A program made the translations under genes and the position numbers. Positions 32,192 to 40,344 of a stretch of DNA of 56,698 nucleotides are shown one piece after another. Each line of letters begins with the position of its first letter. The stretch's first letter is position 1. The notes beneath the pieces were generated by a model. The model did not search any database and was not told the DNA's origin. It saw only the letters and a program-made list of their open reading frames with translations. The stretch is from positions 1 to 56,698 of the IMG/VR virus record IMGVR_UViG_3300042698_000010, one strand, 5' to 3'. Source of the stretch: a virus.

Positions 32192-32538
32192 GCGGCATCA
32201 GCCCGGTGACCGGGGCGGGAATCGTCCCAGCGGTTCAGCAGCGCCTGGACACCGGCGACGGCCCAGCAGTCGACGGCCACGGACCACAGCGGCAGGTTGG
32301 CCCACTGGCCGGTCGCGGTGACGTAGACCAGCACGGTGACCACGGACAGCCAGAAGCCGATGCAGTAGATGCAGCTGATCAGCTGGCGGACGAAGCTGCG
32401 CACCTTGCTCTCGTGACGCCTGGCGTGCCACAGCTCGATCCAGTTCCGGACGGGGTCGCCGATGCTGTCCCATACGAACAGCTGCGTGGCGCGATAGGCG
32501 GCGAAGCCCAGCACGATGACGGTTGCGAGGTGATCCAC
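32188..32538 (-). CDS. DUF1360 membrane protein
   Basis: The 116-residue product matches DUF1360: LGFAAYRATQLFVWDSIGDPVRNW, then CIYCIGFWLSVVTVLVYV with the Cys-x-x-Cys pair, and two more hydrophobic segments. Members occur near phage structural genes, but the role is not known. GTG 32538 overlaps nothing upstream; the gene is coupled to the portal downstream (ATGA). It is the first gene of this late segment, right beside the palindromic locus. Confidence 0.8.
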   Translation of the reverse strand: MDHLATVIVLGFAAYRATQLFVWDSIGDPVRNWIELWHARRHESKVRSFVRQLISCIYCIGFWLSVVTVLVYVTATGQWANLPLWSVAVDCWAVAGVQALLNRWDDSRPGHRADAA

Positions 32539-32650
32539 AGCGTCCCCTTCGGTCGGTCGGTTGCCTGGTCCAGCTTACCGGCGACGGTTCCCGCCACCGC
32601 ACGGCGCAGCCGTGACCGGTCGTACCAGGCAAACCGGACAGGAAGTGGAT

Positions 32651-32982
32651 CTTCCCGCGTTACGGGCCCGCGTTTCCCGGGAAACGCGGGAAGGACGTTT
32701 CCGCAGGTCAGGCCAGGTATTGGGGGTCAATCGCCCGCGTATCCCGACTTTGGTCGGAAGACTAGGACCCGTAAGGGGTTAATACAATGATTGGTACATA
32801 CGACGCCGTTACACAGGGTCACATAACTGCGCCTACTGGGGGGCCGTTCATGTCAAGTGTTCATACCCCGCTCAGCTCAAAGTGTTGGGCCGAAACTCGG
32901 GTAACGCGGGAATCCGGGCTCTAAAGGCCCTCTGACCTGCGGAAACGGTTTCCCGGGAAACGCGGGACCGTTTCGCGGGAAG
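32651..32982. other. Palindromic noncoding locus A (duplicate of locus B)
   Basis: The 526-bp gap between divergent genes (32539-33064) holds no ORF of note. It does hold a 332-bp element that shares most of its sequence with 55345-55675. It starts CTTCCCGCG and ends TTTCGCGGGAAG. Both flanks carry TTTCCCGGGAAA and GACCTGCGGAAAC or its inverse, so the element is roughly self-complementary. The core has TTAATACAATG and TGGTACATA, the most AT-rich stretch around, and the right half has CCCCGCTCAGCTCAAAGTGT, as in locus B. Candidates are an origin, a centromere or clt-like site, or a recombination site. Confidence 0.85.
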
Positions 32983-33000
32983 CCCGTTCCCCGGCGGGGG

Positions 33001-33029
33001 TTGCACTGCAACACGAAGCCAGGTACCGT
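33001..33029 (+). promoter_or_regulatory. Promoter, TTGCAC-N17-TACCGT
   Basis: A good member of the recurrent promoter type, at the right edge of locus A. It is followed by the conserved leader GCAACCGCGAGAGAGGAA before the ATG at 33065. Confidence 0.7.
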
Positions 33030-33064
33030 TAGGTCTATCAGCAACCGCGAGAGAGGAACCCACG

Positions 33065-33688
33065 ATGAACACGACCCACGCCGCAGCCGGTGTCTACTTC
33101 CCCGTCACCGAGCAGGACGACGTGCTGGTGAACCTCACCCTTCAGGGCCAGGTGATCCGGGCCGACGTCTACGCCGATGGCGCCTACACCGTCTGGGCGG
33201 GCTTCGAGTCCATCGCCACCGGCCAGCTGAACGGGACCGAGGGCCCGCTGATGGTCTTCTTCGCGGCCGAGGCGATGGTCTGGTCCTACGGCATCGACAC
33301 CGACCGAGAGGCCAACGCCGCCGCCGCCGAGCTGGCCGCCACGATCGAGCACGTGGACGCCAACGAGGTCAGCGAGGCGGTTGCCCAGGTCCGCGCCGAC
33401 GGTGCCGAGAAGCTGGCCGAGGCTGCCGAGATGGAAGCGCAGGGCAACGAGCCGATCGTGATCGCGGTCCGCCGCAACGGCGAGGTCCGGGGCCACCGCA
33501 AGATCGGCGCATGGGACCCGCGCCACCCCGCCCGTGCTGCCGCGTCCGTCCGCCGGGCCGGTGAGCGCCTGTCCCGCTGGACACAGGCTGACGAGGACGC
33601 CTACGGCCGCTACGTCTCGGACGGCCTGGCCGACACCGACGGCTACTACGCACCGCTGGACCGGGCGGCCTGGTCCTACGGCCGGTAG
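33065..33688 (+). CDS. Hypothetical protein in plus-strand island, 207 aa
   Basis: A single gene opposing the late operon, with its own promoter, leader and terminator. The N-terminal half is beta-like (VLVNLTLQGQVIRADVYADG). The middle is an Ala/Glu-rich helix (ANAAAAELAATIEHVDANEV), and the C-terminal part is rich in Tyr, Asp and Arg. No family is recognised. The same promoter type drives the early or accessory genes, so it is probably expressed with them rather than with the virion genes. Confidence 0.75.
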   Translation: MNTTHAAAGVYFPVTEQDDVLVNLTLQGQVIRADVYADGAYTVWAGFESIATGQLNGTEGPLMVFFAAEAMVWSYGIDTDREANAAAAELAATIEHVDANEVSEAVAQVRADGAEKLAEAAEMEAQGNEPIVIAVRRNGEVRGHRKIGAWDPRHPARAAASVRRAGERLSRWTQADEDAYGRYVSDGLADTDGYYAPLDRAAWSYGR

Positions 33689-33696
33689 CCAGCAGT

Positions 33697-33728
33697 GAAG
33701 CGGCCCCCGCTACGGCGGGGGCCGCTTC
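33697..33728. terminator. Bidirectional terminator
   Basis: GAAGCGGCCCCCGC pairs perfectly with GCGGGGGCCGCTTC around loop TACG. It lies between the island gene and the convergent tape measure gene and serves both. Confidence 0.85.
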
Positions 33729-33732
33729 GCCG

Positions 33733-36624
33733 TCAGAGCAGGAACGTCCCCGCCCCGGTGACCATGCGGTTGATCACCCGCTGCGCCGTCACCTCGCCGT
33801 CACCCACTTCGTTGATCGTGAAGTTGTTGACCACGGCCGGGCCGCCGTTGCCCGTGGGAACGGCCTGAGCGGCCCCCTGGCGGGTCGTACGGTTGCCGGT
33901 GGCACTCGGGGCCACGGACATCCCGAACGGCTGCGTGATGGCCCCCACAGCCGCGACGCCGGATGCCGGTACGGTCACACTCGCCAGCGGTGAGACGGCT
34001 GCGGCAGCCATGCCGATGGCTGCCCGGCTGGCCGCCGAGTTCATCGCGTCGATGCCGTTGACGAAGCCCTGGCCGACCTGCTCGCCGATGACCGTGAACA
34101 CCTTCGACGGCGAGTGAATCCCCAGGAAGTCCTTCGCCGCGTTGACAGCGCCGCTGGCCACGTCCTTGATCGCGCCCGCCAGGCTGCCCGCCAGGTTCTT
34201 CACGCCGTTGATCAGGCCCCGGATCAGGTCCTCACCCGCGTCGACCAGCAGCAGGCCGAAGCCACCGACGGCCTGAAGGATCTTCAGCGGCAGCTCGGTG
34301 AAGTTGTCGATCACGGTAGAGATGACGCCCGAGACCGTTTCCTTCAGCGACTTGAAGGCGCCCGAGAAGTCGCCCTTCAGCAGCGCGGCCACGGTGTTCA
34401 GCGCGGGCACGACCACGCTGGTCAGCATTGCGGCCAGCCGTCCCGCAAAGATGGCCGCCAGTTCGCCGATCAGTCCGATCAGCGGGGTGAGCAGAGGCAT
34501 GAGCGCGGTCAGGATCTGGGCCGCCAGCGCGCCGATCTGCTGAAGCACGGGCGCGAGCGCGAGCGCGACCTGAGCGAGCGCGGTAGAGATCTGGGCGAGC
34601 GACGGCTGAAGGGCCGTGAGCAGCGCGTTCAGGGGCGGCAGCAGTGCAGAGATCAGCGTGTTGAAGTTGTCCAGCAGCGGCTGGATCACAGTCGGCAGCG
34701 CCTGAAGGATCGGCGTCAGAACGGCGTCCAGGATGTTGGCGAGGGTCTGGAAGATCGGCGCCGTCTGGGCGATCACGGAACTCAGGGTGGTGAAGATCGG
34801 CGTCAGGATGGGGCCGATCTGGGCGACCAGCTGACCGGCCACGGCGAGCAGCGGCGCGACGGCGGTAACCAGCTGGCCGATGGCGCCGACCACGGTTCCG
34901 AGGACGGGGGCCAGCGCGATGATCACGGGGGTGAGCGCGGTGCCCAGCTCGGCGATCAGCTGCGCGGCGATCGGCAGCACCGGCGCGATGGCCACCGCCA
35001 CCTGACTGATCGCGTTCGCCAGGTCCTTCAGTACCCCGCTGTCCGCAATGCTGGTGATCGCGTCGCTCAGTCCGGTGGCGAGCGCCTGGACACCGGGCGC
35101 CAGCTCGGCCAGGGCCGGGCCGACGGCGCCGATCGCCTTCACGATGGCTGGCCCCAGGGTGTTCAGGACGGGCGCGAGCAGCGGCGCGAGGGTGCCGAGC
35201 TGCGTGGCGATGGCGCCGATGATCGGGCCGAGCTGCGCGGCCACGACGGCCAGGGTGCGGAAGACTTCCTGAAGCGCCTTCGTCCCCTCGGCCGACTTGA
35301 CCAGCGTCTCGACCTGGCCGGTGATCTGCACCAGGTTGTTGAGCAGCCCGCCGCCCACGCTCTGCGCTGCCGAGAACACGGCGCTCAGGATGCCGCCCAC
35401 GTTGCCGATGATGCCGCCCAGCTGGGCGAACACCGTAAGCGCGGTGTCGACCCACCGCACGGCGTTTCCACCGGTGGCCGCGTTGGTCAGGAACGCGCCG
35501 AGCTTGGACGAGACCGTGGCAATGCCGCTCGACAGCTGCGACCCGAAGGCCTTCGACACCGCACCGGCGATGGACAGGAAGCCCTGCGTAACGTCCTGAA
35601 GCGCCTGAGGCAGGCTGCCGAGCGCGTCGCCCGTTCCCTGAAGGATGTTGGTGACGTTCTTCACGCCCTCGGTCGACGCCACGTACGTCAGCACCGCGGA
35701 CGTGGCCCGGCCGAACTGGCTGCTGATCGTGGCCAGGCCGTCGCGCAGCGGGCCGCCGATAGCCTGCGCCGTTTCCTTGATCTGCCCCGAGAACTTCTCG
35801 AAGAAGACACCCTGGACCCGCTTGCGCAGGTCATCGAACTGGGGCTTCAGCGCGCGGACTTCCTTCGCCGCGGCCTGGGCCGAGGGGGCCAGGTCCTTGA
35901 TCGCCTTCTCGAAGGCCTTCGTGTCCCCCGTCAGCCCCGCCTTGAAGGCGTCGCCCACCCCGGCCGTCGCCAGCTTCAGCGCGCCGATGGCGGCCGCGCC
36001 GCCGAGGATCACGGCGGGCAGCGCGGCGAAGATGCCGACGGCCGGGGCCAGCGCGATGCCCAGCGAGAGAACGGACTGGGCGGCCGAGGCGGCGGCGATT
36101 CCGAGCGCGGCGATTCCGAGCGCGGCCGAGGTTGCCTTGCCCACCCCAGCCAGCGCGCCCGAGACGGTCTTCAGTGCGGACGCCAGCCGGGCACCGTTGA
36201 ACCGCGGTTCGATGTCGGCCCGGATGGTCGGGTTGCGGATCTCACGGATCCGGCGGTCGAAGCCGCGCACGTCCGGAACGACCCTGATCGGAATCTCGAT
36301 GCCAGCCGTCGCGGCCAGGATCATGCGGCGCCAGACGGCGGCGTTGACCTTCGGGACGACAGTGATCTCTACGGTGGGCAGCTTGCGCGTGAGAAGCGAC
36401 AGCTCGAACTGGAAGTCGCTGGTGTCCGCCGTGACCTGAATGGCCACGGGTGAGATCTTGCGGACGGCTCGGGTGATCGCCCGTTCCATGCGCTGTGCAG
36501 CGACACGGGCCCCGCGGTCCAGCGCTCGGGCGAGGCGGTCGGCGAGGTCTTCCGCGGCACGCTCGGCCGGTCCGTCGTCCAGCCTGATCGTGACGAAGCC
36601 AGAGCCGAGGTCCTCATCGGCCAC
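33733..36624 (-). CDS. Tape measure protein
   Basis: The 963-residue product is a long helical protein with many hydrophobic, proline-containing repeats (LAPVLNTLGPAIVKAIGAVG, LLPPLNALLTALQPSLAQIS) and a typical C-terminal GIHSPSKVFTVIGEQVGQGFVNGI motif. It sets the tail length. The GTG at 36624 has AAGGGG upstream. It follows the tail assembly chaperones, but a plus-strand island with a bidirectional terminator separates them, so it probably has its own promoter. Confidence 0.95.
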   Translation of the reverse strand: MADEDLGSGFVTIRLDDGPAERAAEDLADRLARALDRGARVAAQRMERAITRAVRKISPVAIQVTADTSDFQFELSLLTRKLPTVEITVVPKVNAAVWRRMILAATAGIEIPIRVVPDVRGFDRRIREIRNPTIRADIEPRFNGARLASALKTVSGALAGVGKATSAALGIAALGIAAASAAQSVLSLGIALAPAVGIFAALPAVILGGAAAIGALKLATAGVGDAFKAGLTGDTKAFEKAIKDLAPSAQAAAKEVRALKPQFDDLRKRVQGVFFEKFSGQIKETAQAIGGPLRDGLATISSQFGRATSAVLTYVASTEGVKNVTNILQGTGDALGSLPQALQDVTQGFLSIAGAVSKAFGSQLSSGIATVSSKLGAFLTNAATGGNAVRWVDTALTVFAQLGGIIGNVGGILSAVFSAAQSVGGGLLNNLVQITGQVETLVKSAEGTKALQEVFRTLAVVAAQLGPIIGAIATQLGTLAPLLAPVLNTLGPAIVKAIGAVGPALAELAPGVQALATGLSDAITSIADSGVLKDLANAISQVAVAIAPVLPIAAQLIAELGTALTPVIIALAPVLGTVVGAIGQLVTAVAPLLAVAGQLVAQIGPILTPIFTTLSSVIAQTAPIFQTLANILDAVLTPILQALPTVIQPLLDNFNTLISALLPPLNALLTALQPSLAQISTALAQVALALAPVLQQIGALAAQILTALMPLLTPLIGLIGELAAIFAGRLAAMLTSVVVPALNTVAALLKGDFSGAFKSLKETVSGVISTVIDNFTELPLKILQAVGGFGLLLVDAGEDLIRGLINGVKNLAGSLAGAIKDVASGAVNAAKDFLGIHSPSKVFTVIGEQVGQGFVNGIDAMNSAASRAAIGMAAAAVSPLASVTVPASGVAAVGAITQPFGMSVAPSATGNRTTRQGAAQAVPTGNGGPAVVNNFTINEVGDGEVTAQRVINRMVTGAGTFLL

Positions 36625-36683
36625 GGGTGCACCCCTTCCCGGTGGTTTGCGGGGTGCCCGGCCTAGCGCTCAGCAGCACGACC

Positions 36684-36689
36684 ATGCTA
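36684..36689 (-). promoter_or_regulatory. Late -10-like element TAGCAT before tape measure
   Basis: On the minus strand CTGCGCCGGTAGCATGG stands 60 bases before the tape measure start and is nearly identical to the element at 19005-19010. There is no recognisable -35. Confidence 0.4.
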
Positions 36690-36702
36690 CCGGCGCAGCG
36701 GC

Positions 36703-36731
36703 TTGCGTTCCGTTCCCCGTTACGGGACAAT
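36703..36731 (+). promoter_or_regulatory. Promoter, TTGCGT-N17-GACAAT
   Basis: A recurrent-type promoter facing the lipoprotein gene, divergent from the tape measure gene. Confidence 0.6.
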
Positions 36732-36797
36732 GGTGGCAACGCAACCACACCAATGAACGGCGCGACGACCACCACCGTGACCACGAAGGAAGAGCTC

Positions 36798-37148
36798 ATG
36801 CAACGGACGGCAGTGCTCGCACTGACCGCAGCAGCCGTGACGGCCACGCTGCTCACCGGGTGCTCGGACGCATCCGACGATGACCGCAACCCGTGCGGCG
36901 CGCAGCCGATCGTCTACGTCGAACGCGAGGACGGCGAAGACGAGTACCACTGCGGCAGCACCGCGGGCAGCATCGTCCCGATCTACCTGATCGACATGGA
37001 CACGCAGCACAAGGCGAAGTCGACGCCGGGCAAGGCGGTCCCGTTCAGGCCCGCCCCGAAGCCCGCTGCGCCGAAGGTCAACGTCAACAAGCCCGCAGCC
37101 CCGGCGCCGAAGGCACCGGTCGCACCGCGTCCCGCCGGGAAGCGGTGA
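36798..37148 (+). CDS. Phage-encoded lipoprotein
   Basis: The 116-residue product has a signal peptide and lipobox: MQRTAVLALTAAAVTATLLTGC with Cys22, then acidic SDASDDD. A small Cys-containing domain follows (CGAQPIVYVEREDGEDEYHC), and then a long Pro/Ala/Lys tail (PAPKPAAPKVNVNKPAAPAP) that could span the wall. Exposed phage lipoproteins often block injection by related phages. That role fits the early-type promoter and isolated island, but is inference. ATG 36798 has GAAGGA upstream. Confidence 0.85.
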   Translation: MQRTAVLALTAAAVTATLLTGCSDASDDDRNPCGAQPIVYVEREDGEDEYHCGSTAGSIVPIYLIDMDTQHKAKSTPGKAVPFRPAPKPAAPKVNVNKPAAPAPKAPVAPRPAGKR

Positions 37149-37152
37149 CGAC

Positions 37153-37515
37153 ATGGGCTACTTCTACAGCGCCTACCACTTCTACGGCGTCCACGTGCCG
37201 CAGGGCCAGTGGACCGAGGGCTACGCCGCGGCCGAAGGCGACCGGATCAGCGGCGTGATCCGCGACCTGGGCTTCAGCACCCGCGGCACGAAGGTGGGCC
37301 ACCTGTCCGCCGGGAAGTACGACCAGGACATGTTCTTCCTGCTGATCGACATTGATGGGCTGGACGCCGAGGTTGAACTGGGCGAGTACCGTGTGTCGAT
37401 GCCGCCCGCGTCGATCCCGCGAGAGTGGGACAAGGCGCTGGCCCAGGTGGCGTCCGCGGCGGGCTACAGCGGGCTGGCAAGGCCCGGCTGGATCACGGTT
37501 CCGTCGGTGGACTGA
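37153..37515 (+). CDS. Hypothetical protein, 120 aa
   Basis: It starts 5 bases after the lipoprotein gene and belongs to the same unit. The product is a compact alpha-beta protein (GYFYSAYHFYGVHVPQGQW, FFLLIDIDGLDAEVELGEY). No family is recognised. Pairing with an exclusion-type lipoprotein suggests an immunity or partner role, without direct support. Confidence 0.7.
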   Translation: MGYFYSAYHFYGVHVPQGQWTEGYAAAEGDRISGVIRDLGFSTRGTKVGHLSAGKYDQDMFFLLIDIDGLDAEVELGEYRVSMPPASIPREWDKALAQVASAAGYSGLARPGWITVPSVD

Positions 37516-37525
37516 ACGGGCGGCA

Positions 37526-37560
37526 GAAGGGCCCCGCAGCTTCCCGCTGCGGGGCCCTTC
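37526..37560. terminator. Bidirectional terminator
   Basis: GAAGGGCCCCGCAGC pairs perfectly with GCTGCGGGGCCCTTC around loop TTCCC. It lies between the convergent ends of the lipoprotein island and the tail chaperone gene. Confidence 0.85.
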
Positions 37561-37568
37561 GTCGTACA

Positions 37569-38287
37569 TCACCCGTATGCCGCGTCCGCGGCCGCCAGAC
37601 GGGCCATGAGCGCCTCTGCCGCTTCCACCGACATGACACCCCGGCTCGGCGCAGCCCGGCCGCTCAGGGCCGCCTCGCGGGCTTCCTTGCGCCTCTTCTC
37701 GCGGACGTCCGGCGGCTCGGCGGTCAGCTGCGCCTGAAGGCGCTGCCACTCGCTGTCGTCCTTCGCGCTTCGGCGCATCGAGACTTCGAAGGCCGCGAGC
37801 ACCCGGTTCAGGTCCCACCCGCGGGGGTCGGCCCCGCTCAATGCCAGGTCGCCCAGCCAGGCGTCCCAGCTGTCCGCCGCCAGCGTGGTCAGTCGGAAGA
37901 CGTGCCAGTGGCGGCGTCCTGGTTTCCCGAGCCACCGCCGTACAGCTCGGCGGTCCACTCGATCATCTCGACCAGCACCCGCTGGGGGATGCGCGTGGCG
38001 GCGAACGCCTCGCGCGACTCTTCGAGCATGAGCCCCGAGAGGAACTCACGCATAGCACGGTCCAGGTCGGCGACGATGGACAGGTCGGTCTCGGCCTGCT
38101 TGGCGTGCTTGCTGGACGAAGCCTTGACGGGCTTCAGCTTGCGCGAGACCTCGGCCTGCACGTCCTGAAGCTCGGTGTACGCCGCGACGAACTCGGCCCC
38201 CTCTGCCTCGGGCTGGAAGAGGAAGGTCTGGTCCCCGATGCGCGCCGTATGGGGCTTCGTCCGGACTTCGAATACGCGCTCTGCCAT
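37569..38287 (-). CDS. Tail assembly chaperone, gpG-gpT-like frameshift product
   Basis: The second chaperone ORF (frame running to 37569) has no good start and overlaps the end of the first. Ribosomes can reach it by a -1 shift at the slippery heptamer GGGAAAC (37928-37922, minus strand), which fits the first frame as G GGA AAC. The joined protein passes from GGGSGN into PGRRHWHVFRLTTLAADSWD and ends in an Ala-rich helix. This G/GT pair, just before a tape measure gene, is standard for siphophages, and the products help fold the tape measure protein. Confidence 0.85.
37889..38287 (-). CDS. Tail assembly chaperone, gpG-like
   Basis: The unshifted 132-residue product: an N-terminal beta domain (RTKPHTARIGDQTFLFQPEA) followed by helices (EFVAAYTELQDVQAEVSRKL, MLEESREAFAATRIPQRVL) and a Gly/Ser/Thr-rich tail. 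It follows the large terminase directly. The slippery site lies near its 3' end, so a minority of ribosomes make the longer form. Confidence 0.85.
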   Translation of the reverse strand: MAERVFEVRTKPHTARIGDQTFLFQPEAEGAEFVAAYTELQDVQAEVSRKLKPVKASSSKHAKQAETDLSIVADLDRAMREFLSGLMLEESREAFAATRIPQRVLVEMIEWTAELYGGGSGNQDAATGTSSD

Positions 38288-38333
38288 GGCGGTGCCTCTC
38301 TTCGGCGGTTGCGTTGCCCGACCAGCTTAGCGG

Positions 38334-39713
38334 TTAGCGCCCGACCGGCCGGGCCCACCGCGAACCCTGCCGCTGCGCCGCCTCGGGCCGCGCGGCGGCA
38401 GGGTTGTGCTTGCGCGGGGGCTCGTTCCAGTCCAGGTAGGCGACGGCGTACCGGCCCGCGTCCATGCTGTGGTCATGCAGCTTCAGCGGGACTTCCTTCG
38501 GGATGCCGTCGGGCCCCCGCTCGACGGCCCAGACGTAGCCGTTCACCTCGCCCAGGAAGCCGCGCGGCCGCTTCTGCTGCTCGCCGACCAGGTCCCTGCC
38601 CAGGACGCATCCCCTGAAGACGTACAGGCGGGGCTTCCCGTCGCCCGCCGGACGCATGCGCGACTGCATGAGCTGCACGCCGCGAGAGACCGCCTTGCGG
38701 GCCGCCACGGTGGGCAGCCCGAGGTGCTTCGTCAGCGTGGCCCGGTCCTCGGCATCGTGGTCACAGACCACCGCGACCGGCATGCCCTCGGCGTCGCGGT
38801 TCTCGGCCAAAATTTCCTTGATCCGCTTGGCGTGGTCTTCGACCAGGGTCTGTGTCTGGTGGATCTCACGGGTCAGGTACATCCGGCCGTCGGGGTCGAC
38901 CCGCCACCACTGGCAGACGAACGGGTTGCTGTACCCGAAGTCCACGCTCAGGATCAGCGGCCAGTCCTTCGGGATCGGGAACCACTCGATCGCGTTGACG
39001 TTGTCGCGCCAGTCATCGAAGACCAGGCCTTCGGCTGCGGCCCAGAGGCCGTCCCGGTAGCGCAGCCGACGGACGCCGGTGAGTGAGTCCAGGAACGCCA
39101 GGTAGTCGGTTCCCGCGTCGGTCCAGGTCCCGTCCGGGTTGCACAGGTACGGGTTGTCCTCATGCACGGACGTGTACATGCGCATCTTGTTGGACGCGTC
39201 GTCGGCGCGCTTCTTCAGCCAGTGGTCCGGGTGGTCCGGGTTGCACGCCGCAACGATCTGCTTGTAGGTCGCCGCGCTGCCGCGCAGACGGGTGAGCAGC
39301 GTCTCGTAGGCAACCACCGACACCTGGTTGGCCTCGTCGATCAGCACCCGGTCCAGAGACATGGACAGCACCTTGCCGGGGTTGTCCATGCCGCCGACCA
39401 TGATCATGCTGCCGTTCGGGTAGCGGTAGCCCGCGGGCTTCGACGCCGAGCCGCCGAACCACTTCACCTTCCCGCTGGCGATCTCTTCCGCCGCTACGAA
39501 CTGCTCGAAGGCGACCAGGGTCGACGCGGTCAGCGAGGCGTGCGTCTGGCGCACGATCAGCGACTGCATGCCGCGGACCGAGCTGCTGTCCGCATGCAGC
39601 TTCATCAGCGCGGCAGCGGTCTTGCCCGTGCCCGCGCTGCCCACGATGGCCACCTCGGGCCCGTGGTCGCGGATCAGGTCGGCCGCTGCGCCGCGGGCGA
39701 CGAACTCACGCAC
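38334..39713 (-). CDS. Terminase large subunit
   Basis: The 459-residue product has the packaging ATPase motifs: Walker A GSAGTGKT near residue 24, Walker B VLIDEA near residue 121, and a nuclease half with LSVDFGYSNP and VVCDHDAEDR supplying the acidic metal ligands. It drives DNA into the head and cuts the concatemer. I chose GTG 39713, which overlaps the small-subunit stop, over upstream starts that have no support. Confidence 0.93.
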   Translation of the reverse strand: MREFVARGAAADLIRDHGPEVAIVGSAGTGKTAAALMKLHADSSSVRGMQSLIVRQTHASLTASTLVAFEQFVAAEEIASGKVKWFGGSASKPAGYRYPNGSMIMVGGMDNPGKVLSMSLDRVLIDEANQVSVVAYETLLTRLRGSAATYKQIVAACNPDHPDHWLKKRADDASNKMRMYTSVHEDNPYLCNPDGTWTDAGTDYLAFLDSLTGVRRLRYRDGLWAAAEGLVFDDWRDNVNAIEWFPIPKDWPLILSVDFGYSNPFVCQWWRVDPDGRMYLTREIHQTQTLVEDHAKRIKEILAENRDAEGMPVAVVCDHDAEDRATLTKHLGLPTVAARKAVSRGVQLMQSRMRPAGDGKPRLYVFRGCVLGRDLVGEQQKRPRGFLGEVNGYVWAVERGPDGIPKEVPLKLHDHSMDAGRYAVAYLDWNEPPRKHNPAAARPEAAQRQGSRWARPVGR

Positions 39714-40191
39714 TACGGGGCCGCTCTTCCAGGATGATCCGGATGCCGCCGTTGCCCTGGCTGTCATCGTCGGCCTTCGGCGCCGTGACGCCGTTCAGCT
39801 TCGTGATGCTCTCGACAAGGCGGCGCGCCTCATCGACGGCGCGCAGCTTCACGGCCCGGTCGTCCGGCGTCAGCTCGTTGCCGTTCTCGTCATAGATCGC
39901 CGGGGCATCCGCGTCCAGCATGTCGAGCGTCTCGGACAGAAGGTGTTCCAGCCGCAGGTTCGCCGTGTCCCGCATCGTGTCCGCGGTCTCTTCGGCGCGC
40001 AGCGTGGCGGCGGCCATGGCGTCGCCGACGGCGCGCAGCGCTGCGGCCGGGCTCGGCCGCCCCTCGCTGTCCGTGAAGCCGCACTTGTCGGCGATCTCGG
40101 ACCAGTGCGCGCCGCGCACCCGCAGCTTCATGGCCCTGTCCAGCCGCTGCTGGGCGAGCAGCTCGGCGGCCACGTTGTCGCTGTCGGCCAC
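39706..40191 (-). CDS. Terminase small subunit
   Basis: The 161-residue product has an N-terminal helix-turn-helix-like region (LLAQQRLDRAMKLRVRGAHW then SEIADKCGFTDSEGR) and a helical oligomerisation part (EETADTMRDTANLRLEHLLS), and it overlaps the large subunit. GTG 40191 has GGAAGGGGG upstream. Small subunits recognise the packaging site. It is the first gene of the late operon, but two terminator-like hairpins lie between it and the promoter. Confidence 0.85.
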   Translation of the reverse strand: MADSDNVAAELLAQQRLDRAMKLRVRGAHWSEIADKCGFTDSEGRPSPAAALRAVGDAMAAATLRAEETADTMRDTANLRLEHLLSETLDMLDADAPAIYDENGNELTPDDRAVKLRAVDEARRLVESITKLNGVTAPKADDDSQGNGGIRIILEERPRSA

Positions 40192-40236
40192 GATGGCCCC
40201 CTTCCGTCGTGACCAGGGTATCGGGCCCGGACACAG

Positions 40237-40273
40237 CGAAGCCCCGGCAGCGGTTGAGACTGCCGGGGCTTCG
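40237..40273. terminator. Late-leader terminator T1
   Basis: CGAAGCCCCGGCAG pairs perfectly with CTGCCGGGGCTTCG (14 bp, 9-base loop). It is one of two tandem hairpins in the 362-bp gap between the small terminase gene and the FtsK-like gene. Confidence 0.75.
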
Positions 40274-40344
40274 CCGCGCAACCACCCGAAGGGCACCACC
40301 GGGACCGGGGCGGACACAGTCAGGATAACGCACGCATGGCACAG

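Noticed and set aside
34114-36453. A 779-aa plus-strand ORF under the tape measure gene
   Set aside because: Product is a run of Arg, Asp, Gln and Gly typical of an antisense frame of a Leu/Ala-rich coding region.
40281-40344. A small gene between the two late-leader terminators
   Set aside because: The only frame with an ATG stops after a few codons and there is no ribosome site; the space looks like leader RNA.
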